From NCBI RefSeq assembly GCF_006494775.1, contig NZ_CP041146.1:2604001-2668000 (forward strand): DNA of 64,000 nucleotides, read 5' to 3'. The notes below the pieces were generated by a model, which saw only the letters and a program-made list of their open reading frames with translations, had not been told where the DNA came from and did no database searches. Of the stretch, positions 19,569-29,397 are shown piece by piece. How positions within the stretch are numbered: the stretch's first letter is position 1; each line of letters starts with the position of its first letter. The translations under genes and the position numbers were made by a program. Source of the DNA: Nocardioides humi. Its GTDB lineage: Bacteria > Actinomycetota > Actinomycetes > Propionibacteriales > Nocardioidaceae.

Positions 19569-20383
19569 TCACGACACGACTGGGGGACGGGCCAGGCCGC
19601 GCTCACGCCGCCGTCCACGAGAAGGCTCTGGCCGGTCACGTAGCCGGCGTCGTCGCTCACCAGGAACGCGACGGCGCCCGCGGCCTCCTCGGGCCGGCCC
19701 TCACGCCCCATCGGTACGACGGCCGCGCGGGCCGCGCCGGGGGCGTCCCCGAACTCGCGGCGCACCAGGGCCGAGTCGATATTGCCGAGGACCACCGCGT
19801 TGGACCGGATCCCGCGGTCGGCGTACCGGACGGCGACATGGCGCATGACGGCGAGCTGTGCGGCCTTGGTGGCCTCGTACGACAGGGAGCGGCGGCTGCT
19901 GTAGACGCCGGCGGTGGACCCGACGAAGGCGAACGCCCCGGAGCCCTGGGCCAGCATCGGGCCGAGCGCGGCCTGCGCGGTCAGCCAGTGCGAGCGGACG
20001 TTGACGTCGGACGCGAGGTCCCAGTCCTCCAGGCTCTGCACCTTCAACGGCTCCCGGCCCGACAGCCCGACATTGCAGACGACGACGTCGAGCCGGCCGG
20101 CGCCGTGCTCGACCGCGGCGGCGACCGCGGCCCGGCAGGACTCGGGGTCGGCGGCATCGACCTCGACCGCCAGCCCCGGCCCGCCGAGGTGCTCGACCGT
20201 CGCCTCGGCGCGGGCGAGAACCTTGTCGCCGACGACGACCGTGGCGCCCTCGGCGGCCAGGCGCAGCGCGATCGCGCGTCCGTTGCCCATGGGCAGGGCC
20301 TCCCCCGGCCGCGCCGGGCCGTCGCTCCCGCCGCCGAGGACGTAGGCGACCCGGCCCTCCAGACGACGCTCCCCGGCGGCCAT
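19569..20383 (-). CDS. SDR-family oxidoreductase, apparently fused to the thiolase by a one-base slip
   Basis: About 271 residues if one C is restored to the run 19582-19586, which brings a TGA at 19569-19571 into frame, right after the normal SDR end VTGQSLLVDGGVSAAW. As given, the frame runs on into the thiolase. The catalytic YEATK (Y-xxx-K) and a preceding GSTAG Ser are present. The cofactor loop is unusual: LGGGSDGPARPGEALPMGNG replaces the short TGxxxGIG. Likely a 3-hydroxyacyl-CoA dehydrogenase acting just before the thiolase. Its ATG overlaps the acyl-CoA dehydrogenase stop. Confidence 0.75.
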
Positions 20384-21552
20384 CAGTAGCTCCGCGGGAG
20401 GCCCAGCACCTGCTGGGCGATGAAGTTGAGCGACATCTCCTGGCTGATCGGCGCGAGCCGCATGATCCGCGCCTCCCGCCAGTAGCGCTCGACGTGGTAC
20501 TCCTCGGCGTAGCCGAGCCCGCCGTGGGTCTGCACGGCGCGGTCGGCGGCGTCGTAGCCGGCGTCGGCGGCGAGGTACTTGGCCATGTTCGCCTCGGCGC
20601 CGCAGGACAGGCCGGCGTCGTACCGGGCGGCGGCGACCATGGTCAGCTCCCAGGCGGCCTCGAGCCGTGCGTAGGAGTCGGCGAGCGGGTGGCTGAGCGC
20701 CTGGTTGCTGCCGATCGCACGGTCGAAGACCCGGCGCACCTTGGCGTACTCCGTGGCCCGGCGCAGCGCGGCGTGGCCGATGCCGGTGGCCTCGGCGGCG
20801 ATCAGGATCCGCTCGGGGTTGAGGCCGGCCAGGATGTGCTTGAAGCCCTTGCCCTCCTCGCCCACGAGCCGCCAGCCCTCGACCGGCAGGTCGTCGTAGA
20901 AGGTCTCGCAGGTGGCGACCGCGTTGCGGCCGGCCTTGGCGATGGGCCGGATGTCGACGTGGTCGGGGTCGAGGTCGATCAGGAAGAGGCTGAGCCCGTC
21001 GAAGCGGCCGGCGTCGGTGTCGGGGGCGGGGGCCGTGCGGGCGAGCATCAGCGCCATCGACGACTCGAGCGCCTTGCTGGTCCAGATCTTCTGACCGCTG
21101 ATCCGCCAGCCGTCGCCGTCGCGGACCGCGCGCGTCTTGATCCGGGAGGTGTCGGTGCCGGCGTCCGGCTCGGTCACGGCGAAGGCGACGTGGAGGTCGC
21201 CGGCGGCGGCCGCGGGGAGGAAGGTCTCCTTGAGGCGGTCGTTGCCGTACTTGATGACCGGCTGGAGGCCGAAGACGTTCATGTGCAGGGCGGTGCAGCC
21301 GTTCATCGCCGCCCCGGAGGCCGCGACCTCGCGGAGCAGGATCGCCGCCTCCGTGACGCCGCGGCCGCCGCCGCCGTACTCCTCCGGGATGGCGAGGCCG
21401 ACCCAGCCGTCCTTCGCCAGGGCGTCGAAGAACTCCCAGGGGAACCGGTGGTCGCGGTCGCAGGCCGACCAGTAGTCGTCGTCGAACCCGGCGATGCGCT
21501 CGCGGATCGCCGTGGCGATCAGCTCGTGCTCGGGGTCGCGCAGCTCACGCAT
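20383..21552 (-). CDS. Acyl-CoA dehydrogenase
   Basis: 389 residues, full-length homotetrameric type. The FAD/substrate segment is FAVTEPDAGTDTSRIKTRA and the C-terminal region QTHGGLGYAEEYHVERYWREARI holds the probable base Glu. It introduces a 2,3-double bond into an acyl-CoA. First gene of the unit ACAD-SDR-thiolase-amidohydrolase-FadD-LLM-PucR, with a doubled KstR2-like box about 100 bp upstream. No strong ribosome site is seen before ATG. Confidence 0.9.
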   Translation of the reverse strand: MRELRDPEHELIATAIRERIAGFDDDYWSACDRDHRFPWEFFDALAKDGWVGLAIPEEYGGGGRGVTEAAILLREVAASGAAMNGCTALHMNVFGLQPVIKYGNDRLKETFLPAAAAGDLHVAFAVTEPDAGTDTSRIKTRAVRDGDGWRISGQKIWTSKALESSMALMLARTAPAPDTDAGRFDGLSLFLIDLDPDHVDIRPIAKAGRNAVATCETFYDDLPVEGWRLVGEEGKGFKHILAGLNPERILIAAEATGIGHAALRRATEYAKVRRVFDRAIGSNQALSHPLADSYARLEAAWELTMVAAARYDAGLSCGAEANMAKYLAADAGYDAADRAVQTHGGLGYAEEYHVERYWREARIMRLAPISQEMSLNFIAQQVLGLPRSY

Positions 21553-21648
21553 CGGCGACCGCCGGCAGGGAAACGGTGCGTCGGAACGTGAGCTTCATCG
21601 TCGTCCTTCGTGAGGGGTGTTCGGTGAGCGACTCTCGTCGCACAGTAG

Positions 21649-21680
21649 AGCATGCGCTTGATTAGAATCAAGCGTTTGCT
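21649..21680. promoter_or_regulatory. Two adjacent imperfect KstR2-like boxes
   Basis: AGCATGCGCTTGAT (21649-21662) and ATCAAGCGTTTGCT (21667-21680) each differ from AnCAAGnnCTTGnT by one core base. Their centres are 18 bp apart. They precede the seven-gene unit starting at 21552. A weak doubled site may allow partial or cooperative repression. Confidence 0.65.
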
Positions 21681-21689
21681 TTACTGGAG

Positions 21690-22655
21690 TCATCGGTCGA
21701 TCCCGTAGACGTCGAAGGCGTGCCGGGTGTCGCAGTACTCCCGGATCTCGGCCAGGCGGCCGTGCTCCGCGCGGAGCACGAAGACGTAGCGGTTCTGGTA
21801 GGTGCCGCCACGGCGGTGGACACCGTGGCCCTGCACCTCGACCGCCACCAGCCCGGTGCGGTCGACGTCGTCGTCGGTCACCACGCGGTGCGCGCGCAGG
21901 CGCAGCCCGTCGGGGAAGGTCGTGCGCAGGCCGCCGATCCGGGGAGCCCGTACGGCGACCGGGACGCGGCCCACGACCACCAGCTCGGCGTCGGGGTGCG
22001 CCGGAGCCTCAGGCCCCGCGGTGCGCGTGCGGCCGCCGTCGGCCCACCAGGTCGCCGTCGGCGTGCAGAGGGCGAGCAGGCGATCGCCGTCGGCCGCCTC
22101 GAGGGCGCCGAGGAAGTCGGCGGCGAGCCGCTCGCCGGGCCCGGCGCGATCCGCCCCGTCCGCGAGGACGTCGGCGACGGGCTCCGGCGCGAGCGATCGA
22201 CGCTCCAGGCCGCGGCCGTCGAAGACCGCGGCGCTGTGCGCGGTGTCGAGGTACTCCCGCAGCGAGGTCACCGCGCCGTCGCGGACCGTGAGCACGAAGG
22301 CGTACCTGTTCCGGTAGGGCCGCTCGCCGCGGAACAGCCCGTCGCCCTCGACCTCCACCACGGCCACGTCGCCGCCCGCGAAGGACCGGCGGACGTGCTG
22401 CCGGACGCCGCCGGGGAAGCGCTCCGGCACCGAGCGGAGCAGGTCGCACTTCGCCTGCGCCGGCATCAGCCCGTGCAGGGGCCAGGGACGGTCGTCGCCC
22501 GGGTCGACGTCGAGCCTGCCGGCGGCGCGGTCCAGGCCGGTGTCGACCCACCACGTCCCGTCCGCCGCGAAGCAGCGTCGTACGCCCTCCGCGTCGTTCG
22601 CGTCCAGCGCTGCCAGCAGGCGCAGCGCCGGGGCGAGGGGCCCGGTGACCGTCAT
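21690..22655 (-). CDS. Tandem SnoaL/NTF2-like protein
   Basis: About 321 residues made of two NTF2-like alpha+beta cones (about 10-150 and 175-320). Each contains a TWWxD/G segment and an R-NRY-FVL strand (YRNRYAFVLTVRDG and YQNRYVFVLRAEHG), so it arose by duplication. SnoaL-like folds include ketosteroid isomerases, cyclases and lyases. ATG at 22655 chosen; GTG at 22667, overlapping the SDR stop, is an alternative. Last gene of the liv-SDR unit. Activity cannot be assigned. Confidence 0.7.
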   Translation of the reverse strand: MTVTGPLAPALRLLAALDANDAEGVRRCFAADGTWWVDTGLDRAAGRLDVDPGDDRPWPLHGLMPAQAKCDLLRSVPERFPGGVRQHVRRSFAGGDVAVVEVEGDGLFRGERPYRNRYAFVLTVRDGAVTSLREYLDTAHSAAVFDGRGLERRSLAPEPVADVLADGADRAGPGERLAADFLGALEAADGDRLLALCTPTATWWADGGRTRTAGPEAPAHPDAELVVVGRVPVAVRAPRIGGLRTTFPDGLRLRAHRVVTDDDVDRTGLVAVEVQGHGVHRRGGTYQNRYVFVLRAEHGRLAEIREYCDTRHAFDVYGIDR

Positions 22656-22659
22656 CGGG

Positions 22660-23580
22660 TCAGGCACCGGCTCCGGCGCGGTCGCCGTCCGACAGGAGCT
22701 GGACGAGGACGCCGAGCTCCTGCTGGAAGGAGGTCATCACCTCGGCCAGGTCGGGGTCGTTCACCGTGTCCCAGCTGTCGCGCAGCGCCTCGGGCGTGAC
22801 CTCGCGGGAGAAGAAGCCGGGCGTCTGGGCGATCACGACCCGGGCCACCCGGCCGCCGCCCACGTTGTAGACCTCGCCGGTCGTCTCGCACTCGGCGGCG
22901 GCCAGCCACAGCACGAGCGGCGCCACCAGGCTCGGGTCGAGCCGGTCGGCCAGGTCGCCGAGCAGGTTCTCCGTCATCCGGGTCCGCGCGCCGGGCTCGA
23001 TGGCGTTGACCTGGATGCCGCTGCGGGCGCCCTCGATCGCGAGGGTCTTCGTGACGCCCCAGATGCCGGCCTTCGCCGCGGCGTAGTTGGTCTGGCCGAA
23101 GTTGCCGAAGATGCCGGCCGCCGACGTCGTGTTGATGATCCGCCCATAGCCCTGCTCGGCCATGACCGGCCAGGCGGCCTTGCTCATCCAGATCGTGCCG
23201 CCGAGGTGGACGTCGAGGACCGGGCCGACCTCCTCGGGGGTCAGCTTCGCCATCGACCGGTCGCGCAGGATGCCGGCGTTGTTGACCAGGATGTCGAGCC
23301 GGCCGTAGGTCTCGGTCGCCGTCGCCACGATCCGCGACGCGCCCTCGAGGGTGCTGACGTCGTTGGTGTCGGGGATCGCGATCCCGCCGGCCGCCCGGAT
23401 CTCCTCGACGACCTGCTCGGCGGGCGACGCCTCGCCGCCGGCGCCGTCGAGGGCGCCGCCGCGGTCGTTCACGATCACGGCGGCGCCGCGGGCGCCGAGC
23501 AGGAGTGCGTGCTCGCGGCCGAGTCCTCGTCCGGCTCCGGTGACGACGGCGACGCGACCGTCCAGCCTGATCTCGCTCAT
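22660..23580 (-). CDS. SDR-family 3-hydroxyacyl-CoA dehydrogenase (17-beta-HSD4/MFE-2-like)
   Basis: 306 residues. It has the MFE-2-like opening DGRVAVVTGAGRGLGREHALLLGARGA and VNDRGG, NNAG, a catalytic Ser (NTTSAAG) and the YAAAK motif, all intact. This subfamily oxidises (3R)-hydroxyacyl-CoAs made by MaoC-type hydratases, several of which are in the island. A 60-residue C-terminal tail follows the normal SDR end. It lies 41 bases downstream of livF in the importer operon. Confidence 0.83.
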   Translation of the reverse strand: MSEIRLDGRVAVVTGAGRGLGREHALLLGARGAAVIVNDRGGALDGAGGEASPAEQVVEEIRAAGGIAIPDTNDVSTLEGASRIVATATETYGRLDILVNNAGILRDRSMAKLTPEEVGPVLDVHLGGTIWMSKAAWPVMAEQGYGRIINTTSAAGIFGNFGQTNYAAAKAGIWGVTKTLAIEGARSGIQVNAIEPGARTRMTENLLGDLADRLDPSLVAPLVLWLAAAECETTGEVYNVGGGRVARVVIAQTPGFFSREVTPEALRDSWDTVNDPDLAEVMTSFQQELGVLVQLLSDGDRAGAGA

Positions 23581-23621
23581 GGTGGGTGGGGCTCCTTCTG
23601 GTTCGGACGGGCTTCGACGGG

Positions 23622-24326
<705 letters not shown>

Positions 24327-25088
24327 CGGATCGCTTTCCAAAGTAGGCCTCCTTGACCTCGTCCTGCTCCAGGCACCACGTGGGCGCACCCTCGGCGAGG
24401 AGTGCACCGGAGTTCATCACCGAGACGGTCTCGCAGAACTCCTCGACGAGCCGCATGTTGTGCTCGATGAGGATCAGCGTCAGCCCCAGCTCGCGGAGCT
24501 CGACCAGCAGCCGACCCACCTGCTCCGACTCGGCGTCGTTCATCCCGGCGGTCGGCTCGTCCAGCAGCAGGACCTTGGGGTTGGTCGCCAGCGCGCGGGC
24601 GATCTCGACCCGGCGCTGGTCGCCGTACGACAGGGTCTCGGCGAGCGCCGAGTGCGGCGCCCGGCAGCCGACCTTGTCCAGGAGCTCGGCCGCGCGCTCG
24701 CGCATCTCGCGGCGCTCCCGTCGCTCGGCCGGGCTCATCAGGATCGCACCGGCGATCGTCGAGCTCCGCTGCATGTAGGCGCCCGCCACGACGGTCTCCA
24801 GGACCGTCAGGCCGGGGAACAGGCGGATGTTCTGGTACGTGCGCGCGACGCCGCGCCGCGCGATCTGGAACGGCTGCATCCGGGTGACGTCGTGGCCGAA
24901 GACGTCGAGCCGGCCGGAGTCGGCCTGGATGAAGCCGCTCACCATGTTGAGCACGGTGGTCTTGCCGGCGCCGTTCGGGCCGAGGATGCCGTGGATCCTG
25001 CGCGGGGGCACCTGGATCGTCACGTCGTCGACCGCCTTGAGGCCGCCGAACGCCTTGGTGAGGCCGACGATGTCGACCGCGAGCCCGG

Positions 25089-26012
25089 TCACGACGCCAC
25101 CTCCGCCGGGACGGCGGGCCGGGGGTCGCGCGGGTCCGGGCCGTCCGGCTCGGAGCCTCCGCCCTTCGGTCGCCACCAGCGCGAGCGCACCAGCCGGAGC
25201 CGTCGTACGTCGACCAGGCCGCGCGGCATGTAGATGATGATGAGGACCAGGAGCACGCCGGTGACGACCCGGTCGTACTCCCCCATCGGCTCCCGGAGGA
25301 GCTCCGGGAGGATCGTGAAGACGATCGCGCCGATGATGGGTCCCAGCCAGTGGAAGGCACCGCCCAGGACGACCGCCGCCAGGGTGACGAAGCCCAGGTG
25401 GGTGTAGAAGGTGTCCGGGCCGATGTACTGCAGGAAGCTGGACTGCAGGATGCCCGCGACCCCGCCGAGGGCACCGGAGATGATCATGCCGACGAACTGG
25501 ATGCGGCGGGGCGAGATCGCCAGCGTCTCCGCGACGGCCGGGTCCTCCCGGACGGCGTCGGCGGCGAGCCCGAAGCGCGAGCCGGCGAGCCGCGCCATCA
25601 CGTAGCCGGCGACCACCAGGGTCCCGATCAGCCAGGCCCAGGTGCCGAGGTCGCCCGGGACGAGGGTGCCCGTCGCGCCGCCGGTGTACTCCGGCAGGTT
25701 GAGGATGAGCACCCGTCCGATCAGCACCATGGCGATGGTGGCCATGGCGAGGTAGTGGCTGTCGAGGCGGACCAGCAGGCCGGCGGTCAGCGCGCCGAGG
25801 ACCGCCCCGAGGGCCGCGCCCAGCAGCAGGCCGAGGAAGGGCGACAGGCCGAGCGTGCCGGCGACGTAGCCGAAGGTGAAGGCGCTGACCGCACCGAAGA
25901 AGACCGGCGCGAGGCTCAGGACGCCCGTCCACAGCGACGCGTAGATCGCCAGGGCGAAGAGCGCGTTGACCCCCGCGAACTGCAGGGTGATCATCCAGGC
26001 TGTTGTGCTCAC
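25089..26012 (-). CDS. livM: ABC transporter permease LivM
   Basis: 307 residues, with about nine membrane helices and the permease EAA-like loop near GLAADAVREDPAVAETLAISPRRI. The C-terminal 45 residues are cytoplasmic, rich in Arg, Gly and Pro. Sixteen bases separate it from livH and it overlaps livG. Confidence 0.9.
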   Translation of the reverse strand: MSTTAWMITLQFAGVNALFALAIYASLWTGVLSLAPVFFGAVSAFTFGYVAGTLGLSPFLGLLLGAALGAVLGALTAGLLVRLDSHYLAMATIAMVLIGRVLILNLPEYTGGATGTLVPGDLGTWAWLIGTLVVAGYVMARLAGSRFGLAADAVREDPAVAETLAISPRRIQFVGMIISGALGGVAGILQSSFLQYIGPDTFYTHLGFVTLAAVVLGGAFHWLGPIIGAIVFTILPELLREPMGEYDRVVTGVLLVLIIIYMPRGLVDVRRLRLVRSRWWRPKGGGSEPDGPDPRDPRPAVPAEVAS

Positions 26013-26028
26013 GAGTCGTTCTCCTTGC

Positions 26029-26916
26029 TCAGGCTCGGACGAGCTGTCGTTCGCCGAAGATGCCCTGCGGCCGGACCACGAGGACCACCAGCAGCACCCC
26101 GAAGGTGATCGCGTCCCGGAAGCCGGACGAGATGTACTGCGCGCTCATCACCTCGAGCACGCCGATGGCGACGCCGAGCAGGGCCGCGCCGCGGATGTCG
26201 CCGTAGCCGCCCACCACCACGGCGGCGAAGCCCTTGAGCAGCAGGGCCTCCCCGATGCCGAACGACACGTTGTTGTCGGACAGGGCCGCGAGGATGCCGG
26301 CCAGTCCGGCGATGGCGGCGGCGAGGAAGGCGACCGCGATCAGGGTGCGCCGGGCGTTGACGCCGACGATGGTCGCCGACCGCGGGTCCACCGACACGGC
26401 ACGGACCGCGGCGCCGAACCGGCTGCGGGTGAGCAGGAGGTGCACCGCGGTCACGATCGCGACGAGGGCGATCACACTGATCACCTGCGCGGGGAGCAGC
26501 AGCAGCCCGGCGAACCGGATCGGCTCGGTGGGGACCGAGTCGGTCGGGTAGCTGGTGGCCGACGGGCCGCTGAAGGCCTCGGCGAGGGTGAGCAGCACGA
26601 TCCAGATGCCGATGCTGGCGATGATCGGGGCGAAGACGCCGGCGTTGCGCTTGCGCAGGGGCTCGAAGGCGATCAGGTCGGCGGCGACGCCCAGCCCGCC
26701 GGCGAAGACGACGCCGAGGACGAGGGCGAGCCAGAAGCTCAGCCCGTGCTCGAACACCAGCCAGTACGACGACAGGGCGCCCCAGGTCGCGAAGGTGCCG
26801 TGGGCGACGTTGAGGATGCCCATCTTGGCCAGGATCAGCGAGAACCCGACCGCGAAGAGCGCGTAGATCGACCCGAGTGCGATGCCGTTGAGCAGCTGTT
26901 GCATCAGCAGGTGCAC
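26029..26916 (-). CDS. livH: ABC transporter permease LivH
   Basis: 295 residues, eight or more membrane helices, with typical LivH openings LLNGIALGSIYALFAVGFSLI and MGILNVAHG. GTG at 26916 is preferred because GAAGG lies nine bases upstream; ATG at 26904 is possible. First gene of the importer operon livH-M-G-F-SDR-SnoaL, divergent from the CoA-transferase unit, with two KstR2-like boxes in the shared promoter. No binding-protein gene is in this operon. Confidence 0.9.
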   Translation of the reverse strand: MHLLMQQLLNGIALGSIYALFAVGFSLILAKMGILNVAHGTFATWGALSSYWLVFEHGLSFWLALVLGVVFAGGLGVAADLIAFEPLRKRNAGVFAPIIASIGIWIVLLTLAEAFSGPSATSYPTDSVPTEPIRFAGLLLLPAQVISVIALVAIVTAVHLLLTRSRFGAAVRAVSVDPRSATIVGVNARRTLIAVAFLAAAIAGLAGILAALSDNNVSFGIGEALLLKGFAAVVVGGYGDIRGAALLGVAIGVLEVMSAQYISSGFRDAITFGVLLVVLVVRPQGIFGERQLVRA

Positions 26917-26968
26917 GGAACGGTCCCTTCCTTCTGGCGAGCGACGCCGAGTCCGGTCCCGTCGCTGA

Positions 26969-26985
26969 ATCAAGCGCTCGCTTGA
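26969..26985. promoter_or_regulatory. Variant KstR2-like box with longer spacing, livH side
   Basis: TCAAGCG-CT-CGCTTGA (26970-26985) is a 7-bp-arm inverted repeat in which CAAG and CTTG are six rather than two bases apart. Read as the normal box (26969-26982) it has one mismatch. Located 53 bp upstream of livH. Confidence 0.6.
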
Positions 26986-27027
26986 AGGGCAAGTAAGCCA
27001 CGTCACACACCCCCTGTCAAGAGGTGA

Positions 27028-27041
27028 ATCAAGCACTTGCT
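27028..27041. promoter_or_regulatory. KstR2-like box ATCAAGCACTTGCT
   Basis: Full match to AnCAAGnnCTTGnT, 69 bp upstream of the CoA-transferase GTG and 111 bp upstream of livH, so it can serve both divergent units. The rest of 26917-27109 holds no gene. Confidence 0.8.
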
Positions 27042-27109
27042 TAAATTCATGGCAGGGACTACGTTCGCGGTTGCCCCGGGACCGCCGGACGACCCAAGGA
27101 GGTGGCCGC

Positions 27110-28393
27110 GTGCAGCTGCCCGCGCACCGCACGCCCAGCGAGGCAGTGCGCCGCATCCCCCCCGGAGCGGCGATCGTGGCCTCCCCCGGATGCGGGACGC
27201 CGGAGACGCTGCTGACCCACCTGGCCGGCGCCGCCGACCTGCTCGGCCGCCCGACGCTCTACTCCGGCCTGCAGCTCGGCGACTACCCCTTCCTCGACGC
27301 CGCCGCCGAGGGACTGCTCCGCTACCGCACCTGGCATCCCTACGGACCCGCCCGGGCCGCCCTCGCCCCCGGCCGGGTGGAGTACGTCCCGGCGCGCGGA
27401 TCCGCCGTACCCGGGCTGCTCGACCAGTGGGAGACCTCGGTCGCGCTCGTCCGCGTCTCCCCGCCGGACCGCAACGGCTGGTGCAGCCTCGGGCCGTCCG
27501 CGAGCTACGTGTGCCACGCGGTCGCCCGCGCCGCGCTCGTCATCGCCGAGGTCGACCCGCACACGCCCCGCACGACCGGCGACTCCCTGCTGCACGTCTC
27601 CCAGCTCGACGTCCTGGTGGACGCGGACACACCGCCGTGCGAGTTCCCCGCCGCGGTCCGGGACGAGGTCAGCGACCGGGTCGCGGCCCACGTGCTCGGG
27701 CTGCTGCCCTCCGAGCCGACCCTCCAGCTGGGCATCGGCGCCGTCCCCGAGGCGATCACGGCGTTCCTCGCCGAGAGCGGCGTCGGCCCGGTGCGCGTCG
27801 TCGGCATGGCCAACGACGCGATGGTCGGCCTCTTCGAGCGCGGGCTGCTGCGCTGGACCGACACCGGCGACACCCCGGCGATCTCCGCCGCCGAGCTGAT
27901 GGGCACGCGCGCCCTCATGGAGTTCGCCGACGGGAATCCCGCGATCGTGCTGCGCGACAGCCGGGTCGCCCATGCTCCCCGGGTGCTGGCGCAGATCCCG
28001 CGGCTGGTGGCCGTCAACTCCGCCGTCGAGGTCGACCTGGCCGGCCAGGTCGGCTCCGAGCTGGTCCGCAGCCGGCAGGTCTCCGGGATCGGCGGCAGCG
28101 CCGACTTCGTCGAGGCCGGCTTCGGCTCGGACGGCGGGCTCTCCGTCATCGCGCTGCCCTCGACCACCCCCGACGGCCGGCACAGCCGGATCGTCCGGCG
28201 CCTGGGGGCCGACGTCGTCTCGCTGGCGCGGCACACCCCCGACGCCGTGGTCACGGAGTACGGCGTCGCCTGGCTCCGCGGCCGCACCGAGGCCGAGCGG
28301 GCCGAGGCCCTCGCGGCCGTCGCGCATCCCGACCACCGGGACGGCCTGCTCACCCCCACCGAGCCCGAACCACGCAACGAGGAGACTCCATGA
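27110..28393 (+). CDS. Acetyl-CoA hydrolase/4-hydroxybutyrate CoA-transferase-family CoA-transferase
   Basis: 427 residues, single-chain Cat1-type. It has the glycine-rich GIGAVPEAI segment and the catalytic glutamate in VNSAVEVDLAGQVGSE, where the family has NSALEVDLxGQ. C-terminal signatures GGSADF and VVTEYGVAWLRG follow. GTG at 27110 lies eight bases after AAGGAGG. It would move CoA between acyl groups, either activating the imported acid at no ATP cost or recovering CoA from a product. Not related in arrangement to two-subunit IpdAB. First gene of a four-gene unit. Confidence 0.85.
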   Translation: MQLPAHRTPSEAVRRIPPGAAIVASPGCGTPETLLTHLAGAADLLGRPTLYSGLQLGDYPFLDAAAEGLLRYRTWHPYGPARAALAPGRVEYVPARGSAVPGLLDQWETSVALVRVSPPDRNGWCSLGPSASYVCHAVARAALVIAEVDPHTPRTTGDSLLHVSQLDVLVDADTPPCEFPAAVRDEVSDRVAAHVLGLLPSEPTLQLGIGAVPEAITAFLAESGVGPVRVVGMANDAMVGLFERGLLRWTDTGDTPAISAAELMGTRALMEFADGNPAIVLRDSRVAHAPRVLAQIPRLVAVNSAVEVDLAGQVGSELVRSRQVSGIGGSADFVEAGFGSDGGLSVIALPSTTPDGRHSRIVRRLGADVVSLARHTPDAVVTEYGVAWLRGRTEAERAEALAAVAHPDHRDGLLTPTEPEPRNEETP

Positions 28394-28875
28394 CCGTCCA
28401 CACCCGCCGCGGCCGCTACTACGAGGAGATGATCCCGGGCGACGTGTTCAAGCACGAGCCGGGACGCACGATCACCGAGGCCGACAACGTCCTCTTCTGC
28501 AGCATCACCCTCAACACGCAGAGCCTGCACCTCGACGCGGTGAAGTCGGCGGAGTCGGAGTTCGGCCAGCGGCTGGTCAACAGCCTGCTCACCCTCGGCA
28601 TCGTCTGCAGCATCGGCGTACCGGACCTCACCCAGAAGACGACGATCGCCAACCTCGGCTTCCAGCAGATCGCCTTCCCCGCGCCCGTCTTCATCGGCGA
28701 CACGCTCTACTGCGAGACCGAGATCAAGGACCGCCGGCCGTCGGCCTCCCGCCCCGGGCAGGGCATCGTCACCCTCGAGCACCGCGGTCTCAACCAGGAC
28801 GGGGTGCTGGTGTGCACGGCGGTCCGCACCGCGCTCGTGAAGTTCGTCCCCGAGGGCGAGACCGCGCTCGCCTGA
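28390..28875 (+). CDS. MaoC-family dehydratase/hydratase
   Basis: 161 residues, single hotdog domain: RYYEEMIPGDVFKHEPGRTITEADNVLFCSITLN, then QSLHLD (acid residue region), then GDTLYCETEIKDRRPS. Resembles bacterial MaoC-like hydratases of short branched enoyl-CoAs. ATG overlaps the CoA-transferase stop (ATGA). Likely hydrates an enoyl-CoA made by the ACADs. Confidence 0.82.
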   Translation: MTVHTRRGRYYEEMIPGDVFKHEPGRTITEADNVLFCSITLNTQSLHLDAVKSAESEFGQRLVNSLLTLGIVCSIGVPDLTQKTTIANLGFQQIAFPAPVFIGDTLYCETEIKDRRPSASRPGQGIVTLEHRGLNQDGVLVCTAVRTALVKFVPEGETALA

Positions 28876-28890
28876 CATCGGAGGACCGGC

Positions 28891-29397
28891 ATGACCACCC
28901 CCACGGAGACCGACGACCCCACCCTCCGGCTGCAGCGGCTGGAGCAGCGGCTGGCCGAGCTCGAGAGCGTCCGCGCGATCGAGGCGCTCGCCAGCCGCTA
29001 CCACACGCTGTGCGACGGCGGCTGGGCCGGACCGAGCCATGCGGACGTCGACGCGCTCGCCGACCTCTGGCTGCCGGACGGCGTCTACAGCATCAACGCC
29101 GCGCGGCCGCCCTGCCGCGGCCGGGAGGAGATCCGCGAGCAGTTCGTCCGGCTCCGCTCCTCGATGCCGTGGATCCTGCACACCTTCACCAACAGCGAGA
29201 TCGACGTCGACGGCGACCGGGCGACGGGCACCTTCAAGGGCATCGCCTACTACCGCCGCGACGGCGGCAGCCACGTCGTCGTCGGGTCGTACGCCGGCCG
29301 TTTCGTCCGCACCGGCGAGGGATGGCGGTTCGCCTCCTGGGTCGCCGACCTGGCGCACGGCTCCGTCCTGACGCCGCCCACGGCGGAGGAGCGGTGA
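28891..29397 (+). CDS. SnoaL-like (NTF2-fold) protein
   Basis: 168 residues. An N-terminal coiled helix (LRLQRLEQRLAELESVRAIEALASRYHTLCD) leads into an NTF2-like cone with VDALADLWLPDGVYSI and RFASWVADLAHG. Similar to the SnoaL protein at 50140 and common in catabolic clusters as isomerase, lyase or hydroxylase partner. Stop overlaps the LLM gene start (GTGA). Activity unknown. Confidence 0.72.
   Translation: MTTPTETDDPTLRLQRLEQRLAELESVRAIEALASRYHTLCDGGWAGPSHADVDALADLWLPDGVYSINAARPPCRGREEIREQFVRLRSSMPWILHTFTNSEIDVDGDRATGTFKGIAYYRRDGGSHVVVGSYAGRFVRTGEGWRFASWVADLAHGSVLTPPTAEER

Noticed and set aside
24327..24407. An earlier livF start giving 27 more residues
   Set aside because: The added Arg-rich segment lies within livG and has no counterpart in LivF proteins, which begin close to MLRVSRLSAAHG.
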